From assembly GCF_000143535.2 (NCBI RefSeq), contig NC_037324.1:372001-436000 (forward strand): a stretch of DNA of 64,000 bases. The letters run 5' to 3'. Shown one piece after another: positions 21,025-32,514 of the stretch. The notes below the pieces were generated by a model. It made no database searches. It saw only the letters and a program-made list of their open reading frames with translations, and had not been told where the DNA came from. A program made the translations under genes and the position numbers. Origin of the DNA: Botrytis cinerea B05.10. Its lineage: Eukaryota > Ascomycota > Leotiomycetes > Helotiales > Sclerotiniaceae. Within the stretch, counting starts at the first letter, position 1, and each line of letters begins with the position of its first letter.

Positions 21025-22616
21025 TTACATGATCAACTGAGGACCATGATATTTGGTCTCTTCCTTCACTTTCTTTGCAGAAGAAACACTAACGCTTTCC
21101 AAAGTTCTTTTTGGGAATCCATCAAAAGAGTTGGCGTAAGTAGCAACGGAATGGGCGATGAGCTGGGTGTTGATTAACCAAGCATCAAGAGCAAGGTTTG
21201 AAAGATCGTCACAAAGTTGATGATAACAAGGATCATACCAATCTCCAGCCTTACCACCAAACATTTCAACCTCGGCAGCAGTCTTGACACCTTCAGCACC
21301 AGTTGCAATTCCACCACCTGGAATGCCGTTCTTGATGAAAGCATCATAGTCACTTCGACCATCGAACGGAATATATGTGTAGTTGAGTTGATGAGATTTG
21401 TACCACTTTGTATACAAGTTTCTCAATGCTTCGGATCCATCAGGATTGGCGGCATCAGTGGCGTTGTACACCTGATAAGCATAGTTTGGAGAAGCCATCA
21501 TGTCGTAATCCATGAAAAGACGGATCTTTAAATTCTCCTCGTCGGAAAGTTGGGAAACGTAGTAGTCTGAACCGAGAAGTCCCTCCTCCTCACCTGCCCA
21601 CCAACCAAATCTAACACAATTGTTGACTTTGTACTTGGTCAACTGGGTAGCAACCTCAAGCAGAGATATGGAACCAGTCCCATCGTCATTGATACCCGGT
21701 CCTGCTTCAACACTGTCCGAATGTCCTCCCAACATTACACAGTTATTTGCATCGCCTCCTTTAGTCTGAGCAATGATGTTTGTGGTGGTGATTTCTTCGA
21801 CCAATGCATCAACGAATGCAGATCCATCGATAGATTCCCCATTCTTCAATTTCGCGACATATGGGGCTGCTTCTTCATCTGAAATACCGAAAGTGGCGAT
21901 ATGATCTGCGTTTGGTGCTCCAAGTGTTCCACTCAAAGAGCCGTTGGCATTATTGTAGACAACTGCGGCAATGGCACCTGCTTTACCGGCATTCGCAGAT
22001 TTATCTCCAAAGGAACAAGTTCCACGGAGGATCAAAGCTATAGAGCCCGCTACCTCTGCGGGATAGTCGGATGCATCACAACCATTGTTGTTGACCAATA
22101 CTAGTGGACCGAAAACTGCATCTTTGTTGGTTGTTGGAGGAGTAAGACTCATGGGAGTCGCAGTCTTTGGAACGGCATCGCCAAGTACGAGTCGATAGTC
22201 GAAGATATTGCCCACTACTGCAGGGAATGATTGGTTGGAGATTGTATAGTAGTCGCCGAGGGACGCAATAGAAGAGTAGATGTAATCAACAGTTGATTCG
22301 TGACCTGTTACACAGAGTGAGTCAACAAATGTCTTGAGCAGCTGAGAAGATGAAGGAACGGGAATATACCTTTTGACCCAATAACTCTCGTCGGGTGATT
22401 GTACTCCGGGATGCTTTCCTCTGCAATTTTGTAAAGTTGCTTCGCCCGTTTGAGAAGATTGCTTGTCTTTATATCATTTTGGAGGGAAGAAGATTTAATC
22501 AATGGTTTGTGTTTTTCACTGACAAGAGATTGAGAGCTTTGTTCCGCAATGGGCTGTTGGATGACTGCGCCTGTAGCCAGAGATGCAGCGGCAAGAAATA
22601 GAGTAGAACGTAACAT
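21025..22616 (-). CDS. Secreted leucine aminopeptidase (M28, PA domain; LAP2/aminopeptidase Y type)
   Basis: Two exons, 22616-22370 and 22304-21025, give 508 residues, close to fungal LAP2. The 65-bp intron has a GTATAT donor and AACAG acceptor and joins GSK/GHESTVDYI in phase 1. A signal peptide spans about residues 1-17 and a propeptide follows. The PA domain (about 130-245; IALILRGTCSFGDKSANAGKAGA) precedes the M28 domain. Zinc and catalytic residues are visible: H277 in GGHSDS, D289 in NDDGTG, E321/E322 in AGEEEG, D348 in MDYDM and H444 in CYHQLCDD. The enzyme should release N-terminal residues, preferably Leu, from peptides outside the cell or in the vacuole. Secretion rather than vacuolar targeting is inferred from similarity to LAP2. 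Confidence 0.9.
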
Positions 22617-23616
22617 AATGAAGGGAACCGTGGAGATTTACCACGGATTTGTTATTGAATTGATGTTTTGTAGTTTTGAAGAAGGATGAGAGACAGAGAG
22701 GTTGGGAATGACTGAAGCTTTATGACTGAAGCTTAACGCTCCTCAGCTCAGATAGCGTATGCACGACGATATCGGCAAGCAAATTGATTGGCCAACACTT
22801 GGGCGGTGAACTTTGCGGTGATTCAATTACCCCTTGCCCTTGTCAACCTCGATTCTTGTACTCCAGACCTGGTGACCTCGCCCCTGTTTTCGATTCTACC
22901 TTTTTGATCGCTGAGCTTCGCGCCGAGGATGGATAAAGACATGACTCGATACACGTGCTATCAGTAGATCTTGGAAGTTAATTTATATATCTTGAGTCAA
23001 TGCATGTCTGACACACTAGATAAGGACTCAGGCACGCCAGGCACGCCAGGTACCAGTTGCAAACGCAATTTATGGTGTTCGTCTAAAAATCTAACCCCCT
23101 TTAACCGTCCAAGCACGCCAAGATCTCCGCCGGGGCACCTGCGTCCGCGGGGTTTCTCTACAACATTCCGGATTAGGTAGGTAGTCTCTGGCATCTAAGT
23201 CTTGGACTCGGCACGTCAGAAACTAGTTCCCGCAAAATTCATGATATTCGTTTAACAACTCTAACCCCCCTTTATCCGTTATCTATATAACATTCTCGAT
23301 CAGGCAGGTAGTCTCTAAGAAATATTTTATCAATAAATGCCAAGGTATAACACAATCATTTCACATCATCAATCCAATCCAATCCATCCGGTCTCAACCC
23401 CAAGTCCCTTATCCAGTGTCCAAGGAATCGCCCAATATCACAACCGGAATACGCCATTTTGGTCATCTAAAGAACCGTGAATATCCGTGTTTTCCAACCG
23501 ACAAACGTCTGCGCCATTCACAGAACTGAAATCAGTTCTTCACGGCTACCCCCACCATAATAGACTCAGTTCCAACAGTATCGATATCCACATGCAACAA
23601 TGAGACCACAATATGT
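22617..23616. other. Spacer with diverged tandem repeat
   Basis: Upstream region of the aminopeptidase gene and 3' region of the kinase gene. The only structure seen is the two-copy repeat at about 23005-23325. Confidence 0.55.
23005..23325. repeat. Two-copy diverged direct repeat of about 120-190 bp
   Basis: Copy one (about 23005-23190) and copy two (about 23195-23325) share, in order, a GGACTC..GGCACG block, TTCATGATATTCGT-like words, CTAACCCCCCTTTA, ACATTC and GGTAGTCTCT. Copy one has an extra GC-rich insert (about 23112-23155) and a doubled GGCACGCCA. It may be a relic of a duplicated mobile element. Confidence 0.6.
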
Positions 23617-26600
23617 TCAGTGTGCACCAGCTGTTTCTGCAATCCCATCTCCACTATCTAGATCGCCGTCTCTTGACCCTCCATCCTGTGACCAAGTAGA
23701 ATCTTCATCCATCATGACAACAGCAGAATCAGCAGAATCATTCTTACTATGTTTACCGTCAGAACTCGAGATACCCAGACTTGCAAGTTCTCGGACATTC
23801 ATTGTTTTTTGCCCCCAATATAATAGCGTTTCCTCCAACCTTTCCTTTTCAACCGGTTTACTCAAGTATCCATCCATTCCCGCCTCGAGACACTTTTCTT
23901 GATCTCCCTGAATCGCACTAGCCGTCATAGCTATAACAGGAAGATCTTTCAGTTTACTTTTCGTTTTGGTTTGTGTCCTGCTGGCCGGACTCTCCATTTT
24001 TGATCCGTTCGGATTTGAGCGTCTCGCACTAACCAAACCGTTCGTGTTTTCTGACGGCTGTATATCAGGTTCTAGATTCTTTTCATATTCTTTACTCGTC
24101 CTTAAAATTTTTGTTGCTTCATAACCATCCATAATTGGCATCTGGACATCCATTAAGATGATATCTGGCCTCGGATTGGATGGTCCAGGATTACTCAGGT
24201 AGTTCAATGCTTCGCGTCCATTCCAAACGGCTGTTGCTTGGAATCCTAGGTTTCGGACAGTTTTCAATGCGATTGTCTGGTTGATGGCACTATAATTTGT
24301 AAGCAAGAAATAAAAAGATGTGGTTATAATAAATATATCCAACTTACTTATCTTCGACAACTAGAACAATGATCTCGCCTCGCTCTTTCAGTGTAAGTTT
24401 TGACCCGCTCTCTTTTTTCTTTTCTCCGTTTCGTAAATATGGAGGAAGGACATGATTGGTATCACTAGTCGAGATTTGTTGATTTATAAGCTGTTGTTCT
24501 ACCTGCCCTTGATGACGGCTTGGTCGAAGAGCCAGTGGCGTACTCGGCAGAGATTGTGAATGAGAGTTATCGTTGGTAAAAGAAAAGTCAAGTTTAGCAG
24601 GAGTGGTGGGATTTCGGGGTAGACGGCAATAGGAGGATATCTTCAATGGTATTGTGAACGTGGCCGTGCTCCCAACTCCTTGCTCTGAATCAAGATCTAT
24701 CGTGCCAGACATCAGAGTTGCAAGCTAGTATCAGAATCAGTATCTCGAAGTAGAGATCTCAATGAATGCGTTGAGGTCCTTTGGTGGACGGGCATTTGAA
24801 GAATGGAAGAATGGAAGAAGATACTCACATTTCTCGATATAGTCAGACCTAGACCCGTCCCACCATATAGTCTTGCCGTTGAAGAGTCCCCCTGGCTAAA
24901 GGGTCTAAATAACTTATCCAATGTCATTTTAGATATTCCAATGCCGGTATCCTTAATCACGAATCTGACCTCAATTACATCATTTCCAGTGTTGCCTGAA
25001 TCCGTTATTCTCTTTCCTTTAGCGTTTATTGTTATAGATCCATTTTCCGTAAATTTAAGCGAATTTGTTAGAAGGTTAGATAGGACTTGTCTGATCCGCC
25101 CGGGGTCTCCCAGGACTTCGAGACTTTCGTCAATCTCGTTTTCGTAATTGAATACCAAATTCTTCTGATTAGCAAAAACGCATAATAATTTACATAGCTC
25201 TCCCACAATGGAACAAAGATTGAATGGAACCTCTTCGATGTCGAGACGACCAGATTCAATTTTCGAAAAGTCAAGGATGTCATTCACAATGGTTAGGAGG
25301 GCTCTTCCCGAAAGTTGAATGCTAGAAACATATTCGCGTTGCGAAGACGTTAAAGTTGGGTCTTCGTCGAGCAAGTCCACCATACCAATCACGCCCTAAT
25401 GCTAACACGTTAGCCCTGTGATCTTTCGATTTGAGCGCAAAAAGATGAGGAGGGGGACTTACCGCCGTTGGGGTGCGCATCTCATGCGACATCTTTGCAA
25501 ATTCTGTTAGCGTTCTGGAAGTCTTCACAAGGTACTAATCACTCACATTTGCTAAGAATTGACTTTTTATCTTAGATGAATCTTTAGCTGCTTGTTCTTC
25601 AATCATCAACCTCGTGTTATCCATCTCTAATTGCGCCCGTTTTTCCACATCCGTAATATCAATACTCAAGCCCAAACATCCGATGACCTTTGGTGCTTGC
25701 CCTCCATCATCACTGTTGTGCTCAAGATCTGCTACTAATCGTGTTCGGTAACTTTTATCCCCTATCTTTTCTTCGCATGTTGCCATTTCAACTTTTCCGG
25801 ACAATATTTCTAGGATAGAATTTTCATGACCTAGGGATTTGAATACATCAGTAACGTGGGATTATTGTCGCGGAGGGATGGATGAAATAAACGAACCCGG
25901 TATGCCCCCTGCTTGCGTGCTTTGCATATGCTCAATAATATCCTTTCCAATCAGATTTTCCTTGCTCTGATGCGTTTGCTCAGTTTTGGTGCCCCATAGC
26001 ATTGCTCCCTCCGCCATTGTTACTAGCCGATTTTTATCCACACAAAACATGTTAACTTCGGCATGAGCCAGAACTGTCAACATTTGATGCTTGTTCCTCT
26101 TAGCCTCAATTCGTGACATTACAATATCGGTGATATCTGTATTTGTTCCATACCACTTCAGAACTTTTCCGTTATCGTCAAGTAGTGGGCAAGCTCTCGT
26201 GTGCATCCATCTATAGACCCCATCACGCCTCAGATACCGTACCTCTACCTCACCATCTTGATGCTCTGACTGGCTAAAGTTCCAAGCTTCTCTAAGAGTA
26301 TTCAGATCATCCGGATAAATCACCTTCTCATATCCGGTGCCAACGCTTTCTTCCTTAGACATGCCAGTGTATTCGTACCACTGTGGCGCAGGTTAGTTTC
26401 TTTTGAATTGTGGGCAGTTACCAGAAGCCATCCTTACCCGCCTAGAGTACCAATCGCAATAACCATCCGGTCTTGCAGTCCACACTAGATGTGGCATCAA
26501 ATCACAAATAGTTTCATGACTTCGTAGTAAATTGTGTTGTTTCTCAATCAGGTATTGTTCGTATTCTTGTATATCTTCGCACCAGCAAATCGCTCCCAAG

Positions 26601-27535
26601 TAGATCCCAGCTTCGTCATAAAGGCATTCTCCAGACATTAGTGTTGTCATTCGATCTCCATTTATGGGATTTATAAATCCAGACCTTTGATTCGTGAAAG
26701 GCTTTCGGGTTCTCGTTAAGACTGTTCCGAAATATTCATCGGGTGATAACTGACGGGTAAATTCCGCATCCCATATCTGTAGGGCATCTCGAAACATATT
26801 CTGTCGGCAGCCATTCTCTCCCCCCATAGACTTTCCTAATACCTCTTCAACTTTACGATTTGTTAAGTAAAATTCACCATCTGCAGTTATGATGAATGCG
26901 GGGGTTTCAACATTGTCAAAGACCGCTTTTCGAAGAGAACAAAAAGTGTCATCTCTTATGAGGGCCGGTTTGTGCTGAGGCTCTTTTAGTTTATTTGTCA
27001 ACAGTGTTGATCCTGACCTGTAGTTGACTGGATTCTCTTGCAAGAATATCGGTAATTCGAAGGTGAGGATGAAATGAAGGCCGCGATCCTCATTCAAAGC
27101 ATCAATACAAGCCCGAAATTGTCTTTCCTTCTGGTCATTCGACTTAGATGAATTGTTTACCACCACCTGGAAGCCATCAAAAAAGCTCGAATTTTCATCA
27201 TTTGATGAGGTACCGCCACATCGAAGATACTCTATCTCACTTAGGATCGGTCCCCATGATCGATTGTTTAGTAATGTGACACCCAGTTCATCTAAGTCCT
27301 TTCCGATCGATGCACTCGTATCATTCCTGGAAGAATCTGCGCTGCCGAATAAAGCTTCTGCTTTCCAGTTTGTCCATAGCACTTTCCGATTCTGATCCAA
27401 GACTAGCACAGGCGTAGGCAAATGTTTCAATATAGATAATGGAAGGTCCATTTTATTCGGGCTCGAATCTTGCGACTGAGATCCACTGGCGTGGTTTCTA
27501 CCGTACATCATGTCCCACGTTGAAGTTGCCGGCAT
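23617..27535 (-). CDS. PAS-domain hybrid histidine kinase
   Basis: Seven exons (27535-26438, 26380-25897, 25830-25547, 25492-25463, 25395-24829, 24724-24348, 24289-23617) give 1170 residues. The N-terminal half holds PAS-type regions (about 30-130, 200-340, 350-480, 480-610), including a WYEYTGMS..RRDGVYRWM module. The H-box MSHEMRTPTA carries the phospho-acceptor H625 and forms its own exon. Then come the HATPase N box (LSNLLTNSLKFTENGS), G1 (DTGIGIS), F (FRPFSQGD) and G2 (GGTGLGL). The receiver domain has VVED, phospho-acceptor D994 in LMDVQMP, and a GYLSKPV lysine. No membrane segment is seen, so it is probably cytoplasmic. It would autophosphorylate and pass phosphate through an Ypd1-type protein to response regulators. 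Its fungal HK group is not assigned; the stimulus is unknown. Confidence 0.9.
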
Positions 27536-28735
27536 TGTTGGGATAGCCTTAAGATCAAGTGTTCAAGTTTCCCTGCTTCCTGTTGAGATGCATTCTTTAG
27601 CATACCATTTTTCTGATATTGAGAAAGGTGCAAGTTGTGGGGGATGAGAAGATGAGAAGTCAAGATCAAGCACGCGATTGTATTTAGAATGGATCGAAAG
27701 GAAACTCACGCATGGACTCTCAGTTCACTAGGGTTGATGACGTGGTGCACGCCTCGTACGTCGCCCTTGAGAGTATTTTGTTACTTCAAACTTACTGCTC
27801 CATGTTACTTGGAGCTTCTAAGACGAAGCTCGCCCTTGTAGTGTTGAGATTCGATCAATGAACTGGAAACCAAAACTTGAGAACATATAGATCTAGAGAA
27901 CAGAAACAAACTGTCTAATTCTGGGTTCCACATCATGTAAGATCGCCACTCTCGCAACTTTCTTCTAGAACTACCAAGATATTGAATTGAGTTCTGGACC
28001 TCGTACTACTAGTCCTGAAATGGGAAAAAATTGCCATTCTGTCGCCCCTATCAGAAGTAGACTCGGATCCATAAAGACTTGGGGATTCGGGGCACGATAA
28101 ACTATGATAGTATCAATACTTAATCTACAAAGACTGTTTATTGGCTACCGGTGCTATGGTCTCTCCATTTGGGGAGATTTGAACCCTCAAGACCCGTGAG
28201 ACTGGGGAATCCACTAGTTTGATCTGGCTGGTATGGGGTGGATATTAGTTCCACGTCTCATATCTAGTCAGAAATCGATTGATGGAAGACTCGCCGTGAG
28301 CAAGGCCATAGGTAAGGCAAGCTGGCAGCACATGTAGAGACTCGCCACTCAGGAGGGAGTGGAATCGAACAATCGAAAAGATTGCAACGATTTGAAGATC
28401 ATCAATAATAAATGTCAAAGCACAATCAATTCTTCGCCTGGGCTAGTGAAATAAAGTTTAAGAAGGGGAGGCATGATCTACTTCCCGAATTATAAGAGCT
28501 TCGATGATGAAAGTGCTGTAGCCGTGGCTGTGGCTGTGGCTGTGACTGTGACTGTGACTGTGACTGTGGCTAATCGCTAACTTCTCCCAGACCTCTCAAT
28601 TTATCACGGTCCATAGGCAATAGTTGGTAAGTCAAAGCTCTCCCGTGGCACTGTATCTTGGAAAACTAATCAATAAGTTCAAGCAGTTAAAATTACAATC
28701 TCCCGCCCCCATCCAAATCCTAAGATTAGCACGCC
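27536..28735. other. Divergent promoter region between histidine kinase and COA6
   Basis: No gene seen. The two genes are transcribed away from this 1.2-kb stretch. It holds a TGTGRC hexamer repeat at 28515-28570. A RNA polymerase III-like word (GATTTGAACCC) near 28177 did not fold into a tRNA. Confidence 0.55.
28515..28570. repeat. TGTGGC/TGTGAC hexamer repeat
   Basis: About nine tandem hexamers: GGCTGT units change to GACTGT units and back. They lie 170 bp upstream of the COA6 start. Confidence 0.9.
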
Positions 28736-29208
28736 ATGGGTCTTTTCTCATCCTCGACTTCAGCTTCCTTACCACCCCCCAAGATTGGCGCGGATGGTGC
28801 ACCCATAGCTCCGGACCGCACACAAAGATCTCGGTGCTGGGAAGCTAGGGATGCTTATTTTAAATGCTTGGATAAAGCAGAGATCATTGATAGTATTACG
28901 GAGAAGGACAAGGCGGAGAAAGCATGTGCAGCAGAGAGCAAAGGATTTGAAAGTAATTGTGCTACGAGTTGGGTGAGTTTTCTCCATTGGGAGCTGAGTA
29001 TGGACTGGAGGACGTGGAAAGCGGAACAGCGAGAAGAATGTACACCAGGGATATATTTGCTGACTCGATTGTGATGTAGGTCCAATACTTCAAAAAGCGA
29101 AGAGTTATGGAATACCAGCGCGATCAAACTTTGCAGAGACTCAAAGCCGAAGGGGCACAGGAGATGCCAGGTCAAATAGGACCTCCAGGTCCAGGGCAGA
29201 GGCCATGA
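28736..29208 (+). CDS. COA6: Cytochrome c oxidase assembly factor 6
   Basis: Exons 28736-28972 and 29080-29208 give 121 residues. The 107-bp intron has a GTGAGT donor and TAG acceptor, joining CATSW/VQYFKKRR in phase 0. The twin-cysteine signature is C34-x9-C44 and C64-x10-C75, the CX9C/CX10C pattern of COA6, with a helix-hairpin-helix between. The protein should act in the mitochondrial intermembrane space in copper delivery to the CuA site of Cox2, and be imported by the Mia40 disulfide relay. The C-terminal tail (PGQIGPPGPGQRP) is low complexity. COX6B was considered, but the cysteine spacing and WEARDAYFKCLD block favour COA6. Confidence 0.88.
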
Positions 29209-30179
29209 TGATATGAGGAAATATAATAAATGTACAACAGCACATGGACGGAGTAATTGGTTTACAAAAGGGACCAAATCACGATAATGATCATCTCCTA
29301 ATTTACATCACCGCCATGAGTTCCAATCGCGTGCAGCAGTGGCGTGTTTCGACGAAGATTTCGCGAAGAAGTTTTTGTATCGGGCATGCAAGTGACAGAC
29401 GGAACTGGGCCAATTCGGTATGTATGATGCAAATTTGTTAGACGCTTCTTCCGGGTCCTCGCAACACTTGGGCAGTGGATTCATCTCCCGAGTTTCTATG
29501 TGCCCAATCAAACTTGCTCTTGCTGTCATAATGCTTGTTGAAATTACATCTACACTTTGTTAAGATGTGGTGGCGTGCGAGACTCTATTTTAATGCCTGG
29601 CGATACTGCAACTGCATGTATACAGCCTGTGCATCTTGTGTGGCACCATAAGTGCGTGAATGAAGGACGTACCAGGGACCTCGTGATGGAGTTTATGTTA
29701 AACAGAAGGGCCAGAATGACCTGGTGGAAGAATTCGCCTCATGGTTCGAATCAATCTTGAAAGAGAGTAAACGGCATATTGCAGATGCAACAAACATACG
29801 CAAAATAACAGGAACCTCTGCTCTTGTCAAGACTATAATACGAGCAAAAGCGCTTGAGACACGCACTTTTTAAACTTCCGTGTCATGTTCGTTCCCCGGA
29901 TCTGCACTTCACATGTGTGAAACATTTTTATATTCGAGTTTCACGCCCAGACGTCTTGTTTCGGTCTCTTTTAAATCTTCTCCTCCCCCCCAAATAAAAA
30001 CATCGTATTTGTCAAATAAAGACTCGGAGGAACGAGTCTTCGAATAAATTTTCTACATTTCCTCTCAACATCTGGAAGACAGCTTATTAGTCACTTTTGG
30101 CCTTTACCGCTTCCAAAATCAAATCCTTCACCGGCAGAATAATCGTAATCTCAGACAACATCACACTCCTTCGACTATC
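29209..30179. other. Spacer before the MTHFS-like gene
   Basis: Short frames only. The final ~200 bp probably contain the promoter and leader of the gene starting at 30180. Confidence 0.55.
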
Positions 30180-31058
30180 ATGACCATATCCGCACCCCAG
30201 CGACCTCCTCCTCTCCAAACAGGCGCAACACCACCAGCCTCCACGCACAAATCTCAAATCCGTGAAAAGGTTTGGGAAGAACTGCGCCATGTAGCTATAC
30301 CAGACTCAAGGTTCGACCATGATTACTCTTCATTCATATGCGATTTCGTGGGTTCCAATGATGCAGGCCGTCACTTAATTAGTTTAGACTGTTACATATC
30401 TGCCGAAACGATATTTATCGCCCCCGACAATTGTTTGCAGGAACTGCGATGTCAGGCGCTGAAAGATGGGAAGATTGTCATCTGTACAACATATGGGATT
30501 CGACGGGGATTTTTCCTGCTGAATCCTAAGGAAATACCGGAACGCAAATGGGAGGTTGCGAGTTATTTGGATGGCATGGAAAGATATGGGAGACATGTTA
30601 CGTTGACTGCGATACGAAGCGAGGGATTAAGAATACCATTGATGGTTACAGGGACTGGCGCCATAAATTACAAAGGTCTTCGTTTTGGAAAGGGGCATGG
30701 ATTTTTCGATTTAGAATGGGGGATGTTATATTCGATAGGGGCTGTGAATAAGGATACGAAAACGATAGCGTTAGTCCATGAATGCCAGGTATTGGAGGAA
30801 GAATTTAAAGGCGATCAGTGGGATGCAGGATGCGATTATGTGATTACGAATAAAAGAATCATCACCGTTGCTGGAGCGGCAAAACCGGGTTATGGCATTA
30901 TATGGGACAAGTTGGATAGAGGAATGTTGGAGGATATCGAGTCGCTGAGAGAGCTGAAGAATATCATCTCGCCGCCGGAATTGAAATCTCCGCAGGAGCA
31001 TATGGATTTCTCAGAAGAGGCGAGGTTGTATATGGATTACGCAAGTTTTGATTTTTAA
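30180..31058 (+). CDS. 5-formyltetrahydrofolate cyclo-ligase-like (MTHFS domain) protein
   Basis: Single exon of 292 residues. After a Pro-rich start (about 1-24) the fold is recognisable from REKVWEELRHVAIPDSR, then a middle GAINYKGLRFGKGHGFFDLE followed by WGMLYSIGAVNKDT, and CDYVITNKRIITVAGAAKPG near the end. The GKGxGFxDLE loop and the VHECQV and D-Y-V-I-T-x-x-x-I-I blocks resemble the MTHFSD-type branch more than the small canonical enzyme. The known canonical enzyme converts 5-formyl-THF to 5,10-methenyl-THF with ATP. Activity of this divergent branch is not established, so it is described as folate-cyclo-ligase-like. It ends with DYASFDF. Confidence 0.78.
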   Translation: MTISAPQRPPPLQTGATPPASTHKSQIREKVWEELRHVAIPDSRFDHDYSSFICDFVGSNDAGRHLISLDCYISAETIFIAPDNCLQELRCQALKDGKIVICTTYGIRRGFFLLNPKEIPERKWEVASYLDGMERYGRHVTLTAIRSEGLRIPLMVTGTGAINYKGLRFGKGHGFFDLEWGMLYSIGAVNKDTKTIALVHECQVLEEEFKGDQWDAGCDYVITNKRIITVAGAAKPGYGIIWDKLDRGMLEDIESLRELKNIISPPELKSPQEHMDFSEEARLYMDYASFDF

Positions 31059-31604
31059 AGCGAGGAGTGGGATAGGAATGCATATTGAGCGATTTAGGTT
31101 AATAATGGTTGGCAGTGTGTTCATGCCAGGTTGGGTTCAATATATTGCTTGAATGGCTGGCTATAGCACTTTTACACAATGTTCTCAATGTGAATAGTGA
31201 CAGCAAGCGCTCGACCACTGCTATCCAGATATTTGAATGAGAATTTCAACAGGCGACTGTACTGTACAATGTGATGTATTGACAACTAGGTGGTGAAATA
31301 TGCGTGTGTTGATCTAACAGTCACTTGCGCGTCAAAGTAAAGACGGAAAGAAGGGTTGGAGGGCCGGAGAACTTGAAATTTAATCTTCTATGCCTGAGAA
31401 AATGTAAAGGCGAATAATTTTGAATCTGAAAAATAAGAGACGGGAGTTTATCAATGTATAGCCACAACAAGGTGGCATTAATGGTTCAGTCCAAGATATA
31501 CCAGAATAATATTTCAGACGTCCTCTATAATCCATTAACCAATACCGGCCTGCAATTTCACCTTCGCCTTCGCCATATTCCATATTCCATATTCCATATC
31601 TTCA
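31059..31604. other. Spacer
   Basis: No coding or RNA signal is seen. ATTCCAT repeats (three copies, about 31575-31600) lie just before the next start. Confidence 0.6.
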
Positions 31605-32514
31605 ATGAAATCAAATCTCCAGCGTCTCAAGTTCGAAAGCGACGCCAATTTCAAAGAAATGATGTCAGCTTGTTGGGAAGCATTTGAGAATCCATTCAAT
31701 TCCTATCTGCGGATAGTCTACTATCTCAAAGATGACTCCCCGCAGGAACGAGAGCGATCTATTCAGATAGCCACAGAATCCGCAGTAAGACACCATGCAA
31801 AGAAATCTCCCAATAGCTATTGGATGAAAGTAGTTGAGCCAACGCATGGAAAGCTGGTGGGAGCTGCAAATTGGGTTTACTTTGAAGGAAATTCAGACAC
31901 TGTCAATCAATCAGACCCAGTCGTTGCTGTTTGGTGGCCAGAGGGAATCGGTCGAGAATATGCCAACAATTTTATGCGACAAATTGATGTCCATAAGTAT
32001 TACCTACAATGTAATCGACCATACTTGCGTAAGTATAAGCATAATTGATGTTGAGCTCGCCGGGAACACAGGGTCCATGCTAAAGTTGCAATATCACAGT
32101 CTTGAACATCGCGTTCACCATTCCAGCATTTCGAAGGAGAGGTGGTATGAAGTTGGTGATGGATTGGGGCATCTCAAAAGCTGATGAATTAGGGGTCGAT
32201 GCATATGTAGAGGCGACCAAGACGGGAAGATTACTATACGAAAAGTATGGATTCATGACATACTATAAGGTGGTGGTGAACACCAGTATTGAAAATCCAT
32301 GTGCGACTTGGACAAATCTGGAGACAAAACTGCCTCCTGAGCCTCAGTGAGCACTACTCAAAATCTTGATTGTGTATTGGCAATGACTGATGTTGACAGG
32401 TACTTTATGTGGAGACCCATTAGAGGGAAATTCGAGGTTGGAAAAACATGGCTACCATGGGGAACTGAGCCTTTCATTCCCATGAGGAGCTACACTTACC
32501 CGGGGAGACATTGA
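31605..32514 (+). CDS. GNAT-family N-acetyltransferase
   Basis: Exons 31605-32028, 32100-32346 and 32400-32514 give 261 residues. Introns (71 and 53 bp) have GTAAGT/CAG and GTGAGC/CAG signals, and the frame joins as NRPYL/LLNIAFTIPAF and PEPQ/YFMWRP. Without splicing each segment ends in a stop at once. The acetyl-CoA site is FTIPAFRRRGGMKLVMDWG (R-x-x-G-x-type loop), followed by DAYVEATKTGRLLYEKYGF, the C-terminal GNAT signature. The N terminus (FKEMMSACWEAFENPF) matches fungal GNATs of this size. The substrate is unknown; many such paralogues exist in filamentous fungi. Confidence 0.83.

Noticed and set aside
28160..28260. tRNA-like B-box word (GATTTGAACCC, minus-strand GGGTTCAAATC)
   Set aside because: The T-arm stem does not pair properly, and no D-arm/A-box or acceptor stem could be placed at the right distance.
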